Shown: one piece after another, positions 21,202 to 34,239 of the stretch
How positions within the stretch are numbered: the stretch's first letter is position 1
Layout of the letters: each line of letters begins with the position of its first letter
Origin: Chloranthus sessilifolius
Lineage: Eukaryota > Streptophyta > Magnoliopsida > Chloranthales > Chloranthaceae
DNA length: 64,000 bases
NCBI GenBank assembly: GCA_021018995.1
Contig: CM037587.1
Coordinates: forward strand, 11,910,866-11,974,865
Direction of reading: 5' to 3'
The notes under the pieces: model-generated
Database searches by the model: none
Seen by the model: the letters and a program-made list of their open reading frames with translations, nothing else
Told to the model about the DNA's origin: nothing
Program-made: the position numbers and the translations under genes

Positions 21202-24200
21202 TTGAAGAACCCTAACCCCAATGAGAACCAACCCCAACAAAACTTAGGGATCATAAACAACCCCATGCCTAATCACAACCAGGGGGCATCGGCTCAGGTC
21301 ACTATTGTGGATCTCTCTAGTCAACCCTCTTTCCAACCCTCTATTTTAATCACTCGCATCCAACCCTCCGACGTTCCTGCTACCCCTGTGAGAATCTTTT
21401 CACTTCCACATCCTTCGACCTTGATCACTCGCATTACCCTGCCAAACCCGCCTCCTTATCCGAAATTCACTCAGATATGGGTCTATTCCTTTAAGGCCAG
21501 AAAATCATTCCTCCATCGTCACCCATCGAAACCTCCAACCCCTCCAAATCTTGAACCTATGCCATCACCACCTCCTTTGTCTGACTCTGAACCCGAGTAT
21601 GGCGATCACGTTCTTCAAACTGCCACCCAAATTGCCACATGGGTAGAAAGAGTCACTCGAAAGACTCCAAACTTAGAAAACGGAGGGAAAGCTAAGTGTT
21701 CACAAAACGTAGAAGAAAGTGAGTGAGAAGAACATTCTGACCTCATGAGGCACTAGTCTCTACTTTCTTAGAAGAAGAGGATTACACGCAGTACCTCCCA
21801 CCTTGGAACGGCGCCGTGTAGGCCCACGCTTCGACTTCTGACTTTACTCGCTTCGCAAATACGTCAGCATCAAGCCACGCTAGGTTCAGTCAACAGCCGA
21901 CTTGCCTGATTCTTAAATCCGGAATCAATTATCCACCTCCTCCTTTCCCTCAAAATAGGGATTTTGCGAATGCGCTACAGTAAGATGGGAACGCAAGAGA
22001 AAGAGAGTTTAACTTGTCGCCCCCACCTCACATCATCCCTTCGCCAATTCCTGCATCTCAACTGCTCCAACCACCTGCACCTAAAGCTCATCGGCCAGGC
22101 AAAGAGATTACACTCGAGCCAGGGCAAGAATATAACCTTTTACGACACCTTCAAAAGATCCCACCTCAGATATCCATATTAGAGCTCATCAAGAAATCGC
22201 TTGATCATCATCAACTATTGATAAGGACAGTTGAGGGCACACAGGTAGACGAGGACACGACCTTAGATGAGCTTCATCAAATCACCTCAGTCATGGCGCA
22301 ACCTCCAGCACTCACGTTCACTGATGCAGACATGCCTAAGGAGTCACTCCGTGGGAGTGCTCCTATATATCTCACAGTCATCATTAGAGGATTCTCTGTA
22401 CCTCATGTGTTAGTGGATACTGGAGCAGGACTTAATATTTGCCCGCTCTCGACGTTAAAGATACTCAAGTACACGGAACAAGATGTAAGGCCCTCGGCCT
22501 TATCACTCATAGCTTATGATGGCTCGCGTCGCTTTATTAAAGGGACTATTAAACTCTAAGTTTGTCTCAGACCTGTGACAAAGGACATTACCTTCCATGT
22601 TTCTGATTCCGCTAGCACATCTCATCTTAGGAAGAAAGTTGTTAGAATTAATGAAGGCCATCGCGTCTACATATCATCAATGTGTAAAGTTCCCATACAA
22701 GGACTCCATCATCCGTATATACGCCGATGCACCTCTCTAGGAAATGGATACTAATTATGCGACAAGCATTCCGACGGCCCATGATTCCGTATTAAATACG
22801 AGACACGTTCAAAAGACTCGAATCCCAGATGAGACAACCGTAGCAGAAGTCCGCCACCCGACCCATCCTAGTTCTCCCCTGACGTGTCGACAAGAGTTGA
22901 TGAGTAGAGAGGTTGGTCCAGACCTCGCAAAGATTTATGACATCAACCCCACCGCAACAAAAGGGTGAGATCTTATGTACCAACTTGGATACATTCCTCA
23001 CACCGGACTTGGTAAGAATAAGCAAGGTCGCGTAGGACCCGTCATCCCAATGAAAATATGCAAGCATATAGGGCTAGGTTACCAATCGGACGGCTCACAA
23101 GCCGACTTGTTCCCTACTTCACCAAAATGGTCTCTATATGACCACTTCGTCTATGGGGCCATTGAGAAAGCCAATGTACCTAAGCAAAAAGAGGTATCCT
23201 TCACTAAATCCCCAAAAGTGGAAATCGAACAAATGGCTAAAGCATTCGATGATTTGATGAACCTGAATGATGACCTTGATGAACCCTTTGAAGGAGTTAA
23301 ACCCTTGTTTGACCTCAAAGAGCCTACAGGAAAGGGAAGGGAGGAACCTCCTTAACCCGATCCACAATCAAAAGATTGGGAATCCACTGATGATGAGGAC
23401 TTCCACATAGCTACCTTGCAAGGAGATGAAGAGCATTTATACTCAATGTGGGAAGAAGATGATGCCTCATAAGCAGAATTTAACTCGTATAGCATCCGCC
23501 TCTGCCTTGGGCTTGGAGGATGGGAATGCCCGTTGGACTCATCTTGTATCTTTCACCCATATCAACCCCGTTGCGAGGCATGCACTCACATATTAAAGCA
23601 ATTCGCCAGTGGGATCCGACATTCTGCAATGACAGAAGTGAACGGCTCTAGCCCTGTAACGATGGAAGCAAGCAACAACTTACCGGCTCTGCTATTGACG
23701 CAAGGAGAAGAGAATTCTGACAACCAGTTGGCTGACCCAGGAGGAAATACCCACGTCACACTCTTAGGGTTTGAAGAGGAGTTTGAATCAGACTCTCCTT
23801 CATCCCCAGATGCACCGCAACTCCAAATATTTTGGAAATCGCTCGAGGAAGAGTGGCGACCTCCGCCAAGTGATGACGAGGACTACTGAATAGATCTCCC
23901 TGCACTCGAATTAGCAGAGCAAGCCAACCTAGGACTTAAGCCTTATCAGATCAAGAAAGTGAATTCGATATTATCATCGATTCTAAAGGATGGGAATGCC
24001 CTTAGGAATCTCCCTATGTTTTTCACCATTACCAGCCTCGTTGCCGAGCATGCGTGCTCATCCCAATGTATTATGAAGATTAGGAGAGAGAGAGAGAGCT
24101 CCCCCTAGGGATCCTTTAGGAGACCCTTGGTGGGAAGAGCAACCATATCATACCTTCGAGGATGATAGTTCATTTGATTACGATCTCCAGATCTTCTTTG

Positions 24201-24850
24201 AGGAAAAGGTAATCAACGTGATAGAGGGAATCCAAACTACGATACTCCTGTCACCCATGTCATTTATTCAGAAGCTCTCATTAGGTGAGGACTAAAAAAA
24301 AAACAAAAATGCCAAATTCAGAACAAGTCCACATCTCTCGAACGGCTCCAACAGTCGTCTCGCTCACTCAATTAGAGGAAGCAACTCTCCCAATGCCTCT
24401 TAAGGCAACCGACCCTGTACCATATTTATTATCAAAAATTAAAAGAATAGAAAAAATAGAAAATCCTAAAAATTTGAAAACATAAAATCCAAAAAAATAA
24501 AAAAATCTCAAAAAAGAAAGGGAACCATTCGTCCCGAATCCATCGTCCGATCAACAAGGAGACTTTTCTCCTGAGACTACTATCCTATCTTTCGCACTAG
24601 GACGTAAAGCATCCCGACTAAACAACAAGCCGGTGGTCATACCCGATGAGATACTTCATGACCTTGAGAGAAGAATCAATAGCCTTGACCTTTACCTTAC
24701 CAAAGATCTCTCGATCATAAAATGCACCGATGAAGGGTTGCTTCTCGCAAAATCGAATCCCTAGTATAGTAATTTTGCAGTATACGAGCTTACCGATGAT
24801 GAGGAAGGAACACCAGTCACCGAAGGGGCGTAGGACTTCCAATGGGTTAT
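21202..24850 (+). pseudogene. Tat protease, G-patch-like segment and linkers
   Basis: After a proline-rich linker (21202-22000), a retropepsin-type protease is seen at about 22290-22560 with VLVDTGAGLNICPL (DTGA at 22416-22427). A glycine-rich segment at 22975-23095 (YQLGYIPHTGLGKNKQGRVG ... GLGY) resembles a G-patch, a nucleic-acid-linked module found at this position in Tat polyproteins. The 23518-24060 part contains a direct repeat with a ~470-bp offset (GGATGGGAATGCCC...GCATGC). The region has no single open frame. Confidence 0.7.
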
Positions 24851-26440
24851 CAAGCATTTCGACGAGCAAACTCAAGCTGTCGTGGAACTGACAGAAGAAG
24901 TTAACTTTGACACAGAAGAGAAACCCAAAAAATTACTAATTAGCGCAACGCTCAACTCCAAAGAACGCCAAGAAATTATGCAACTCTTGTAAGAACACCT
25001 TGACTCTTTCGCGTGGTTCTATGAAGATATGCCCGGTTTAAACCCCAGCTTGGTAGAACATCGGCTCGTGTTGGAGCCTGATGCGAAACCCGTAAAGCAG
25101 AAACTCCGTAGGATGCACCCACAAACAGCTCTGCAAGTCAAAGAGGAAGTCGACAAGGTACACAAAGCCAAATTCATCCGTGTCGTCCTCTACCCTAAAT
25201 GGGTCACCAACATAGTACCTGTCGCTAAGAAGGATGGCAGAGTACGGGTTTGCATTGAATTTCGAAACCTCAGCCAGGCATGCCCAAAAGATGGCTTCCC
25301 ACTTCCGCACATTGACACTCTCGTTGACAATACTGCCGGACATGAGATGCTATCCTTCATGGAAAATTTCTCTGGATATAATCAAATCAAATTAGCTGAG
25401 TCCGATCAAGAGAAGACTTCTTTCACCACACCCTAAGGAACTTACTATTACGTCGTTATGCCTTTTGGGCTCAAGAACGCAGGAGCTACATATCGATGCG
25501 CTATGATGGCCATTTTTTACGACATGATGCATAAATGTGTAGAAGTCTACGTCGATGATATATTAGTGAAGTCCCAAACACGGGCAGGACATGTTGAAGC
25601 ACTCCGACTGGTACTATAAAGGGCTAAGAAATATCAGCTGAAAATGAACCCAAAGAAATGTGTCTTTGGAGTCACTTCCGAAAAGTTACTCGATTTTATA
25701 GTTAGCAAGCGAAGGATTGAAGTCAACCTTGCTAAAGTTAGAGCCATCCTTGAGATGCCACCTCCCTGTGATATCAAAGAATTACGAGGCCTGATAGGAA
25801 GATTGCAATTCATCAGGAGATTTATCTCCCAACATTCAGACATATGCGATCCTTTCTACAGACTACTTAAAGGAGGAACCGAGTATAAATGGGATGACCA
25901 ATGCCAGCAAGCCTTCGATAACATTAAAAGTTACCTCCTTAACCCACCAATACTATAGCCCCCAGTTCCTGAAAGGCCCCTAATCCTTTACCTCTCAGCA
26001 AATGACAAAGCAATGGGAGTAATTCTGGGACAATATGAAGAAGACGGTAAGAGAGAGAAGGCTATCTACTACCTTAGTAGGATGATGGTCAAATACGAAC
26101 GGAAATACACTCTCATAGAGAAGACCTGCCTCACATTGGTATGGGCTTCAACCAAATTACGACACTACTTCAGAGCACATAAGATACTAGTACTAGCCCG
26201 AATGGACCCTCTGAAGTACGTATTCGAAAAGCTCGTAACATCAGGGAAGATTGCTCGCTGTCATATGCTATTACAAGAGTTTGATATTACTTACATCACG
26301 TAGAAATCGGTCAAAGGGCAAGCAATTGCTGATTACCTCACAGATCTCCCACTCCCAAGTGATGAACCCATACATGCAGACTTCCCCGATGAAGACCTAC
26401 TTACAGTCCACAACGAGGAGCCCGATAAGATTTCGTGCCT
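24851..26440 (+). pseudogene. Tat reverse transcriptase and RNase H
   Basis: Reverse-transcriptase landmarks: LLISATLNSKERQEIMQLL upstream, then KPVKQKLRRMHP, WVTNIVPVAKKDGRVRVCIEFRNL (Glu where most copies have Asp), PFGLKNAGATY, and the catalytic YVDD at 25548-25559. The thumb and connection follow (ELRGLIGRLQFIRRFI). The ordinary RNase H starts near 25980 with LYLSANDKAMGVILGQ and continues through HYFRAHKILVL. In-frame stops are at about 25434, 25617, 25957 and 26302. Confidence 0.88.
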
Positions 26441-26850
26441 TATTTTGACGGCGCTCTAAATTATAAAGGAAAAGGCATCGGGATAGTCCTCCTAAGCTCG
26501 GAAGGAGTTGTCATACCTAAAGCTTTTCAATTAGACTTCCCTATCACTAATAACGTTACCGAATACGAAGCGTTTATAGTTGGACTATGAGCAACATTAC
26601 AATTAGGCGTTAAATAGTTGAAAACCATTGGTGATTCTAAGCTAGTAATCTCACAAGTCATAGGGGAATGGAAAACTAAGGAAAGGAGACTAGTGACATA
26701 TTTAGAAACCGCTCAATATCTAGTGAACAAATTTGAAAGAATCTCTTTTACGCATATCCCTAAATTAGAAAACAAGCTTGCATACTCCCTAGCTACACTA
26801 GCCTCAGTCATTCAGATACCCCTTGGACAAAGTACCAAAGCCTTCTTTAT
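26440..26850 (+). pseudogene. Tat second (archaeal-type) RNase H
   Basis: YFDGALNYKGKGIGIVLLS (Asp at 26446-26448), VTEYEAFIVGL with Glu, and KTIGDSKLVISQV with the second Asp near 26630. This duplicated RNase H is a hallmark of the Tat lineage. A frame change at its start and stops (TGA 26587, TAG 26614) break it. Confidence 0.85.
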
Positions 26851-27054
26851 AGAAAAATTAACAGTACCTGCCCACGAGGTGACATGGACCGTCAAGAGAG
26901 AATTATCGATCCTTCCCATGAGCATGACACCAAAGGAAGCAATTACTCTGAAAAAGCACGACAAGTCAGGAGCCGAAGTTGCTACGTTCAGATTTGAAAG
27001 ATCACCAACCGACGACAGACAGCCGTGGTATTTCAACATTTGAAACTTTCTCAA

Positions 27055-28281
27055 ACACCAGCACATTCCTCCCTATGCCACAAAGATCGAACGAAAGACT
27101 ATGAGGAACCAATGCGCCAGATTCTGCATACTTGGCGAAACATTATACAAAGAAGCCTTCACTAAAGGAGTACTTCTATGATGCGTTACGACCGTCGAAG
27201 GACAATACATCATCCGAGAAGCACACACCAGTGCTTGCGGTGCCCACGCCGGTAGAGAAAGACTCGCCGATCAAATTGCACGACGAGGCTACTTCTGACA
27301 GACAATGATAAGAGATTGCCACCTCTACGTCTAATTCTGCAAGCAATGCCAATAACATGCCGCACTCATCAAAGCTCCATCAGTTACATTGAACACTATG
27401 ACCTCGCCATGGTTGTTCTCAATGTGGGCCTTCGATGTCGTCGGACCTTTCACAGACACAGTTGGGAACACTCACAAGCACGCGTTTATACTTACAACAA
27501 CCGAATACTATACCAAATGGGTAGAAGCCGAATCATACGTCAGGATCACTACTTCTACCCTCATAAGGTTTATTATGCAGAATATCATCACCAGATTAGA
27601 GTACCCAGAATATTTGTCACCGACAACGGACCGCAGTTCATTGCGGAGAAGACAAAGAAGTTATGCAAGAAATTCGGCATTGATCTACACAACTCCTCAC
27701 TGTTCTACCCTCAAGGAAATAGGCAAGTAGAAGCCACCAACAAAATGTAGATTCAAATTCTAAAACGTATAGTAGAAACAAGCAATGGAGCCTACTGGCT
27801 TGAACAACTACCAGAAACACTCTGGGCCTATCGGACTTCTATTCGTACGACCATTGGCCAAACTCCCTACCTCCTTACCTACGGGATGGAGGCCGTCTTA
27901 CCATATGAGATACAAGTACTATCCTTACGAATTCAACTCGATGATGAGCTATCCTTAGACGAGAGGAGGATTGCCCTACTTATGCAGCTAGAGCAACTCG
28001 ATGAAACACGTCTAAGGTCAACTGATCACGCTCAGGTATATCAGAGGAGAGTGGCCAGGGCTTACGATAAGAAAGTCCATGAATGAACCTTCAATATCGG
28101 AGAATTAGTCTTGAAGAAAATCATGCCCTCTAAGCACACCCATCCGAAAGGAAAACTGAAGCCAAACTGGGAAGGCCCTTACGTCATAAACCCTGGGAAT
28201 GCATATAAACTAGCGAACCAAGATGGGGGAGAACTCCCTAGCCCTTGGAATGCCATGTACCTTAGAAAATACTACCCTTAG
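27055..28281 (+). pseudogene. Tat integrase
   Basis: The zinc-binding part (HTSACGAHAGRERL, then C-x2-C of FCKQCQ near 27330) is followed by the rve core: WAFDVVGPF with the first Asp (27425-27450), VTDNGPQF with the second Asp (27616-27640), and GNRQVEATNK with the Glu (27720). The C-terminal part ends YLRKYYP with TAG at 28279-28281. Frame changes occur between 27400 and 27600, with several stops. It lacks a chromodomain, in contrast to the element at 45285. Confidence 0.87.
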
Positions 28282-30003
28282 CCCTGTGATCATCACATCC
28301 CGTGGTTAAATACTTATAGCCATCACCCCCGTAGTTGTCACGACCCAATCATTAGTCGTACGCTTTCAATCCCTAGAATATCCTTGAGACCTCCTGTTTA
28401 TCGCCCACCTTCTTATTCGGGTAATCTGACCAAAGGACTAGTAACCTACCTAATCTCTTTCAAAAGTATAAGTAACACCTAATCCTTATTCCTTCCCTCA
28501 CCATTAGAGGATACATTAGAGCAAAAAAAATAAAAATTCTAGGTTCAATCAAAACTCATTATTCTTGCGCTAGCAGGATGCTTTCAAAATATATCTACCT
28601 ATCAAAAGTTGAGTGAGAGCATTACGACGAATGAACAAGTCAATGAGCTCAAGGAAGCATAAGCAGGCCATGAGGACATCCCTGGTAGCTTCACCAGAAG
28701 TGATAAGCAAACTACGAGGGCCCCCTTGATGTCCCTATACTAATAGATGTTGTCGTAAGGTGGCGGGAGGAGGACAAACTCCTGCTAACCATAGAATGTG
28801 AGATTTTGATGGTACTAAAACATGACGGAGAGCTCAATCATGGCACCGCCCCTCGTTCCCCAAGGAGAGGACTATTACTCATCTCTTTTACAGAGCGTTA
28901 ATTACAAACTACTCCCCACATCATTGAGCCTTATCCTTTTTCTACTTTTTTTATATTTTGGACGATCAGTTGGAAGCCTTGCAGGATACTCCAAGGAATG
29001 AAACCAAAAACTGATGAATGATGACTGATATAATCACCCGCTGTACCTACCATACTCCTCCTAATATCCATGGGATAGGATGACCACCACCACCCCAAAG
29101 ATAGACTCCGTATGCAACTGACCTAATTAAAAGACCTCTCACTCCCCCAGTTTGACGACAACATTGATGAACATTTTCTTCAAAACTAACGCAATGCTCA
29201 TCTAAAGCCAGAAAAGCTCCATTGCATCTACACATTGGGGCATTTTTTTTGGATCGGAAGGAGAATCATATCAAAATCACTGACTCGTCTACCAAAAGAT
29301 AAAGAATGTCGAAGCTACCGTGCAAAGAAGGTTGCCGAAGACACTATACTGCTGATACTACCACGCTCCTATGCTGGGGCATTTTGTTTTATTTTTTATT
29401 TTTACTTTTATTTCTTGTTGAGCTAGTTATTTGCTTTCCCTATTGTATTACCTTTTCAAAAAAAAAAGAGAGCATATATCTACATTTATTACTAAGCTCC
29501 GGTCTGAGATACTTACCCCCTTGACAACTAGCAAGGGGGAGAACAAAGATTACTAATAGCGTTACCTTTACATGAGCAGATACAAAGCAACCTTCAACCA
29601 CCATTGGGCTAGCTCGCAAAGCATCCAAGTCCCGATGATGATTGACGGCACTAGGAGCAAAAGTAAAAGTAGACGCAAGAGGTAACTAAAAGAAAAGAAG
29701 CTGATCAGGTATGCCTAAATCCAAAATCTCAATATATATGTCAAATTTTACTTTCTTGTTATTCTTTACAATCGTCACCTGGGGCATCCCCCCCTGTATG
29801 TACAATGCGCACTCACAATGGGCAAAACATACACATGCACACACCTACTCCCTACGCTGCCGCTGGGACGGTCGAGCACCACTGTCCCCAGTATCATCAG
29901 CTCGAAGGTCCGTAGACTGGTCCTCTGAAAATATGATCTCGGCGCCTGGAGTCACTAGAACCTCTAGACGGCGCGACCCCACTATAGAGCCCTCCTTGCT
30001 CGC
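28282..30003 (+). other. Tat post-pol spacer
   Basis: No convincing gene. It contains a T-rich run near 29387-29415 and an A-tract near 29457. It forms the 3' flank of the antisense gene that ends at 30004. Confidence 0.5.
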
Positions 30004-33000
30004 TTAACTAACAATCCGCCTTGGCCGAGAATGAGGAGGATGCCCACTGAGAACCCCACGCGTAATAGAATCCTCGCGAGTATCACTCCTGACATGATCA
30101 CATGTTGTGTGGCGAGACTACCCGGACGAAGGCCCCGTAGCCCTCGACTCTGATCCCTCAAGCTGGCTAGCTGATCTACGCGTCCCTCGCTCCCTCGCCA
30201 GATGATACTGCAGCCGATCCATAGACGCCTACATCTCTACTCGCGTGGACTGGAGCTTCGCCTCCAATGCCTCGACCTGAGTCTTTTGCACAACCATCAT
30301 CTCAACAAATAAGTCGTCATGACTCTATGTCTCCCCAAGGACTCGCCTCGCCTCGAGAGTGGCACGCACCCGTGCTGCCTCTAAATGCGCCTCCTCAAGC
30401 TGACGAACCTGTGTAGCCACCCCAAGTCAAAAGAAAAATCAATATATAAACATAAGAAGCTTTAAAAAAAAAATAGTTTTTTTACCAGGATTGATCTCTT
30501 CCCCAGAAGGCTCTCGACCGTCGCAGCAGTCACAGGATCAACTGTCGGCACGGAAGGAGTGGCAAACATAGGCGGCTGCAACAAGAACAAACAAATATAT
30601 CAGATAACTCTACGATGACTAATAAACTATAAATACATCAACTAAAACATACCCGACTAGGAATAGGAACGGACCCCTGAGGGGGAGCCTCAGGAGCAGA
30701 ATCCGGAACAGCCTACACGAACAACCAAGCAAACCAACACAAAATATGTCAGAGACAAATAGGACAAAATAACCTAAATAGAATTGCACCCAAAAATTAG
30801 AAATTATACCTAACTCTCTGGGCGTAAAGAGGTAGCAGTCGCCTCCCTCATCCAAAGGTCCTCAGCAACCTGACGCTGAAGCACCGACGCATGTTAGTAA
30901 ACTATTAAGTCAACACAATAATAACACCTAACAAACTAGCACAATAACACAAGTAAACTGAAGAGTGAGGGAACCTACCCAATGCTCCAGCTCAGACTGA
31001 AGATGAGCCATCGCTGGATCCTCCCGACTGGAGGAGGCCACTGAAGAGGGATCAAATGCCCGAGCAGAAGCCTCCGCAGCGGAAAGCTCTGCCGTCTGCA
31101 TACACCGCCAACATTCCAACATTAATAAGGATCCCCGAACCATCAACAGTTAATAAATCTAATCCAAAATACCCACCAATTGCTCAATCTCAGAGCGAAG
31201 GCTAGCCGCCACCATGTGATCGGCCTGCTGCTGACCGCGATAGATCTCCAATAGAGCTGCCTGACGAGCAACCTCAGACTCTCTCTCAGACTGCCCATAA
31301 TAAAACGAGACGACCATGTCAAAAACATCACCAGAATAAGCCAACATAATATGCGAACGAATTAAAAAACTAATAAACTAACTCACCAGTAATCATCGGG
31401 TCTCTGCTAGTCGAGCCCCTAACTCATCCTCTGTCGCCCTGGCCCGAGCGACTGAATTGGTCAAAGAGTGCAAAATCTTCTCATCAGGACGAGGATCATG
31501 CCCCATCTACTCCATCGCCCTATGGAGAGCATCCAGTGCCCCCGTACACTCACCGTCAGATGGCCCTCCTCCAATGAGGCCAATCTCTCCCTCAATGCCG
31601 ATGCTGACTTTGGCCCATCGATGGCGAAAGAACCACTGCCATGAAAGGGACACGTGAAGAGGTGCCCACCACCCAATGTGCTGAACCACCTCCTATACTC
31701 TCGTACATCCGCCTCGTCACGTGCCCCCATGACCCTTGTTCCCCCAGCTCTAAAATCGGCTATCTAGAGTGCCATCCGCTCCGCAAAATTCTAACCTGGA
31801 GGGCCGATCATCCTCTTCGCCACTCCGTGGCTAACCTCTGGAGGGACTCCTTGAGCAAGCCCCAGCTGCCGTACCGCTCAAGAGGTGTGGATCCTCTCCA
31901 CCCTCTCAAAACAATGGACCCATATGTCCATATCGAAGAAGGGCCGACCAGATTCAATCACCGCCTCACCCGCATCCTCCTCATCATCGTAGGGCCTCTA
32001 GATTACCTATCCAAATGAACAAGCTGACCCATTAACAAAGCCTAAGAATCCCAAAACAAAACAAAGCCAGACGAAAACATGACGATATATACCTGCCCCG
32101 CGTGCATATCCTCGAAGAGGCCCCGTGTGGTCTGAAGATCCGAAGATCAACGGCGACCCCTCAACGCCTCCCTCCACTCGTGCATCCGAGGGAACATGAA
32201 CTTAACCCCCACTGGAACCCCCGGATGAAGAAAAGCGAAATGATCATATGCCCAAAACTGAAAAAAAGAAATAGCGACAACACATAAAAAAAAGGATCGT
32301 TAAAAAAAAAAAAACTATGAACGAAATTAATGAAACTAAAGTTATCATGATACCAATTAACCAAAACTTACCTGGAGGAATGGAAGGAAACCTCCGATCG
32401 ACGCGATGCCCTGTCCTCGATGGTAGAGCTGCTCGTAGAAATGCGCCAATGCGGCCGCACCCCACGCATAAGTAGGGACCTGATCCAAGTCCCCGAGAAC
32501 CATCAAAACCAACCCAGTGATGCATCCCCGAGTTGAAGAAGAGAAAAGAACTGTGCCCAAGAAGTGCATTAGAAACACTCGGAGTACCACATCAGAGCCA
32601 ACGGCTCGACCACGGGCTCCCACCATCGCCTTTGCACAGCTCATAAGGCGCCCTCACCTTTGAATGATGCCTCAGAGGGGTAAGATTGCTGGCAAACATA
32701 TTGAAGAACCAAGTGACCCGAACTACCCCTGTCCCTGATCCACTCGACCTATAAGGGACTCCCAAGATCTCCTCACACACCTCTAAATACTGTCCCTCCA
32801 TCCACCCCGTGATCGGTTTGCCCTCAAAATGAAGACCGGTGATGCGAACCCAGTCCTTCGGGGTCGACAACATCATACAAACCAGAAAGAGATCACCGCG
32901 ACCAGGCCTCGATTAACCTGAAAGGGCTCTAACCCTTGAATCGTCCCAAAAGCAAAAGACACCAGCCGCTCCCACTGAAACTCTGGCAAGGCACGGTACC

Positions 33001-33710
33001 AGGCATGAGACTCACCCCATGCCGAGTTGATAGCCACCTGTGAGGCTCCTATCGACCATAATGACCAACACGAAAAAGAATGACAATAACAATAAGACTA
33101 ACACGCACTTATGACGAAAGATAAATGAATTTAGGAGTTGAAAATGAATAAGACATGTCTCGAACGCTATGACAACTTACAACAAGCACACAAAACATGA
33201 TGAGAATATCCAGCATAAACATGACTTATCTCTAGATGCGAGCATGATGCATGAGCGAGCACACAACAAATAATCAATGCAGGTTCGACATAAATTAGAA
33301 GGGTTTACAGATCCTAATAAGCCACTGTCATAATCTGAATGCCTAGGAAACTGAAGGAACTCTTGCTTACGAGGCCCTACCTGACCTCTAGCAAAGAAAT
33401 CCTCCAGCGGATAGTGCTTGCGATCCCGAGGCTCCGTGCCTGACTGTTCCTCACCCTCAGCTCCCTCATCCTCAGCTCTCTCACCCTCAACTCTCTCGCC
33501 CTCCTCCTCGACTACCCCCAGTTCAATCCCGGGTACCTCCTCCCTGGCCACCATCTAGTCACCCTTGGGGACCTCTACGATCATCCCCCTGATATCCCCC
33601 TCCATGGCGACAGTGCCAGTCTGCGCCTCGAAAGTTTCACCCACATCCCCCATCAACATCCTCTCCAACTCAGAAATAGTGACCAACGTGACATCACCCT
33701 CACCCTCCAT
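30004..33710 (-). pseudogene. antisense 10-exon gene: PMD core plus coiled-coil tail (~875 aa before decay)
   Basis: Exons in coding order are 33710-33381, 33037-32372, 32257-32093, 32006-31387, 31290-31177, 31095-30979, 30869-30810, 30712-30653, 30575-30486 and 30408-30004. All nine introns (77-343 bp) are GT-AG and fall between codons. Exon 1 is acidic (repeats of EGE/EDE). Exons 2-4 encode the plant mobile domain: STPKDWVRITGLHFEGKPITG, the hallmark YAWGAAALAHFYEQL near 32460, and AVRQLGLAQGVPPE then DEADVREYRRWF. Exons 5-10 are Glu/Ala/Arg-rich with heptad-like spacing and end at TAA 30004-30006. PMD proteins are nuclear factors and are also known from transposons. In-frame stops are mostly CAG-to-TAG or CGA-to-TGA. 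Frameshifts are near 31570 (one base lost), 32640 and 32900 (these two cancel). The introns survive because the element's genomic RNA is of the other strand. Confidence 0.8.
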
Positions 33711-33881
33711 ACCAGAACAAAGAACTCAAAAAACTGAAGAGGATGGAAGAAACGACACCTCAAATGGACGACCGGATTACTAGATATCACGAAAACATGA
33801 AAAATCGAGTACAAGGAAACCAGGAAATTAGATAATCAAAGACTAAAATGGATAACGCGATGAAAAATAAAAAGTTTGAAC

Positions 33882-33889
33882 TATTTATA
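33882..33889 (-). promoter_or_regulatory. TATA box of the antisense PMD gene
   Basis: On the minus strand TATAAATA lies about 170 bp upstream of the ATG at 33710, directly next to a GCGC-type palindrome array on its upstream side. Confidence 0.65.
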
Positions 33890-33904
33890 GAACTCACTTG
33901 AATC

Positions 33905-34235
33905 GCACGCTTAAATCTATGCATCTAATCAAATCACGCGTTATTCACTACGCGCTTAATTCGGATCAAACGCTCTCAATCTTGGGTGTGTGATATAATC
34001 GTCGCCCGCTCAGAATAACCCGACCGCATGGTTGCGCGCCTCCCACTAGGCGCGCAATCATATCAAGCGCCCGAACGATGGCGCACGAATGCCAAAGGTC
34101 ACTTGATCTTACGTCTCCAACCTTGCGCTTAATTCGATTAAGCGCCAGTGAACTGACGCTTAATAACCTTCTGTCGCTTGTAAATGTGCGTCCCCATTCC
34201 GGAGCGCAATTCATTCAGGCGCTTGGACAATGGGG
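33905..34235 (-). promoter_or_regulatory. internal GCGC-type palindrome array (promoter of antisense gene)
   Basis: Dense copies of ACGCGCTTAATTCG, GGCGCGCAATCAT, GCGCTTAATTCGATTAAGCG (an inverted repeat around TTCGA) and GGAGCGCAATTCATTCAGGC. They are the same motifs as in the LTR arrays but lie on the far side of a minus-strand TATA box. Confidence 0.65.
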
Positions 34236-34239
34236 CGTA

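Noticed and set aside
22792-23067. minus-strand frame in Tat pol
   Set aside because: Overlaps the sense G-patch-like region; no antisense gene features such as TATA box, splice sites or domain.
25500-25600. possible integrated pararetrovirus reverse transcriptase
   Set aside because: The YVDD motif is within a polyprotein with integrase, LTRs and a second RNase H, which fits a Tat retrotransposon and not a caulimovirus-type virus.
30928-31347. three separate small minus-strand proteins
   Set aside because: These are exons read through into introns; the splice-site pattern joins them into one antisense gene.
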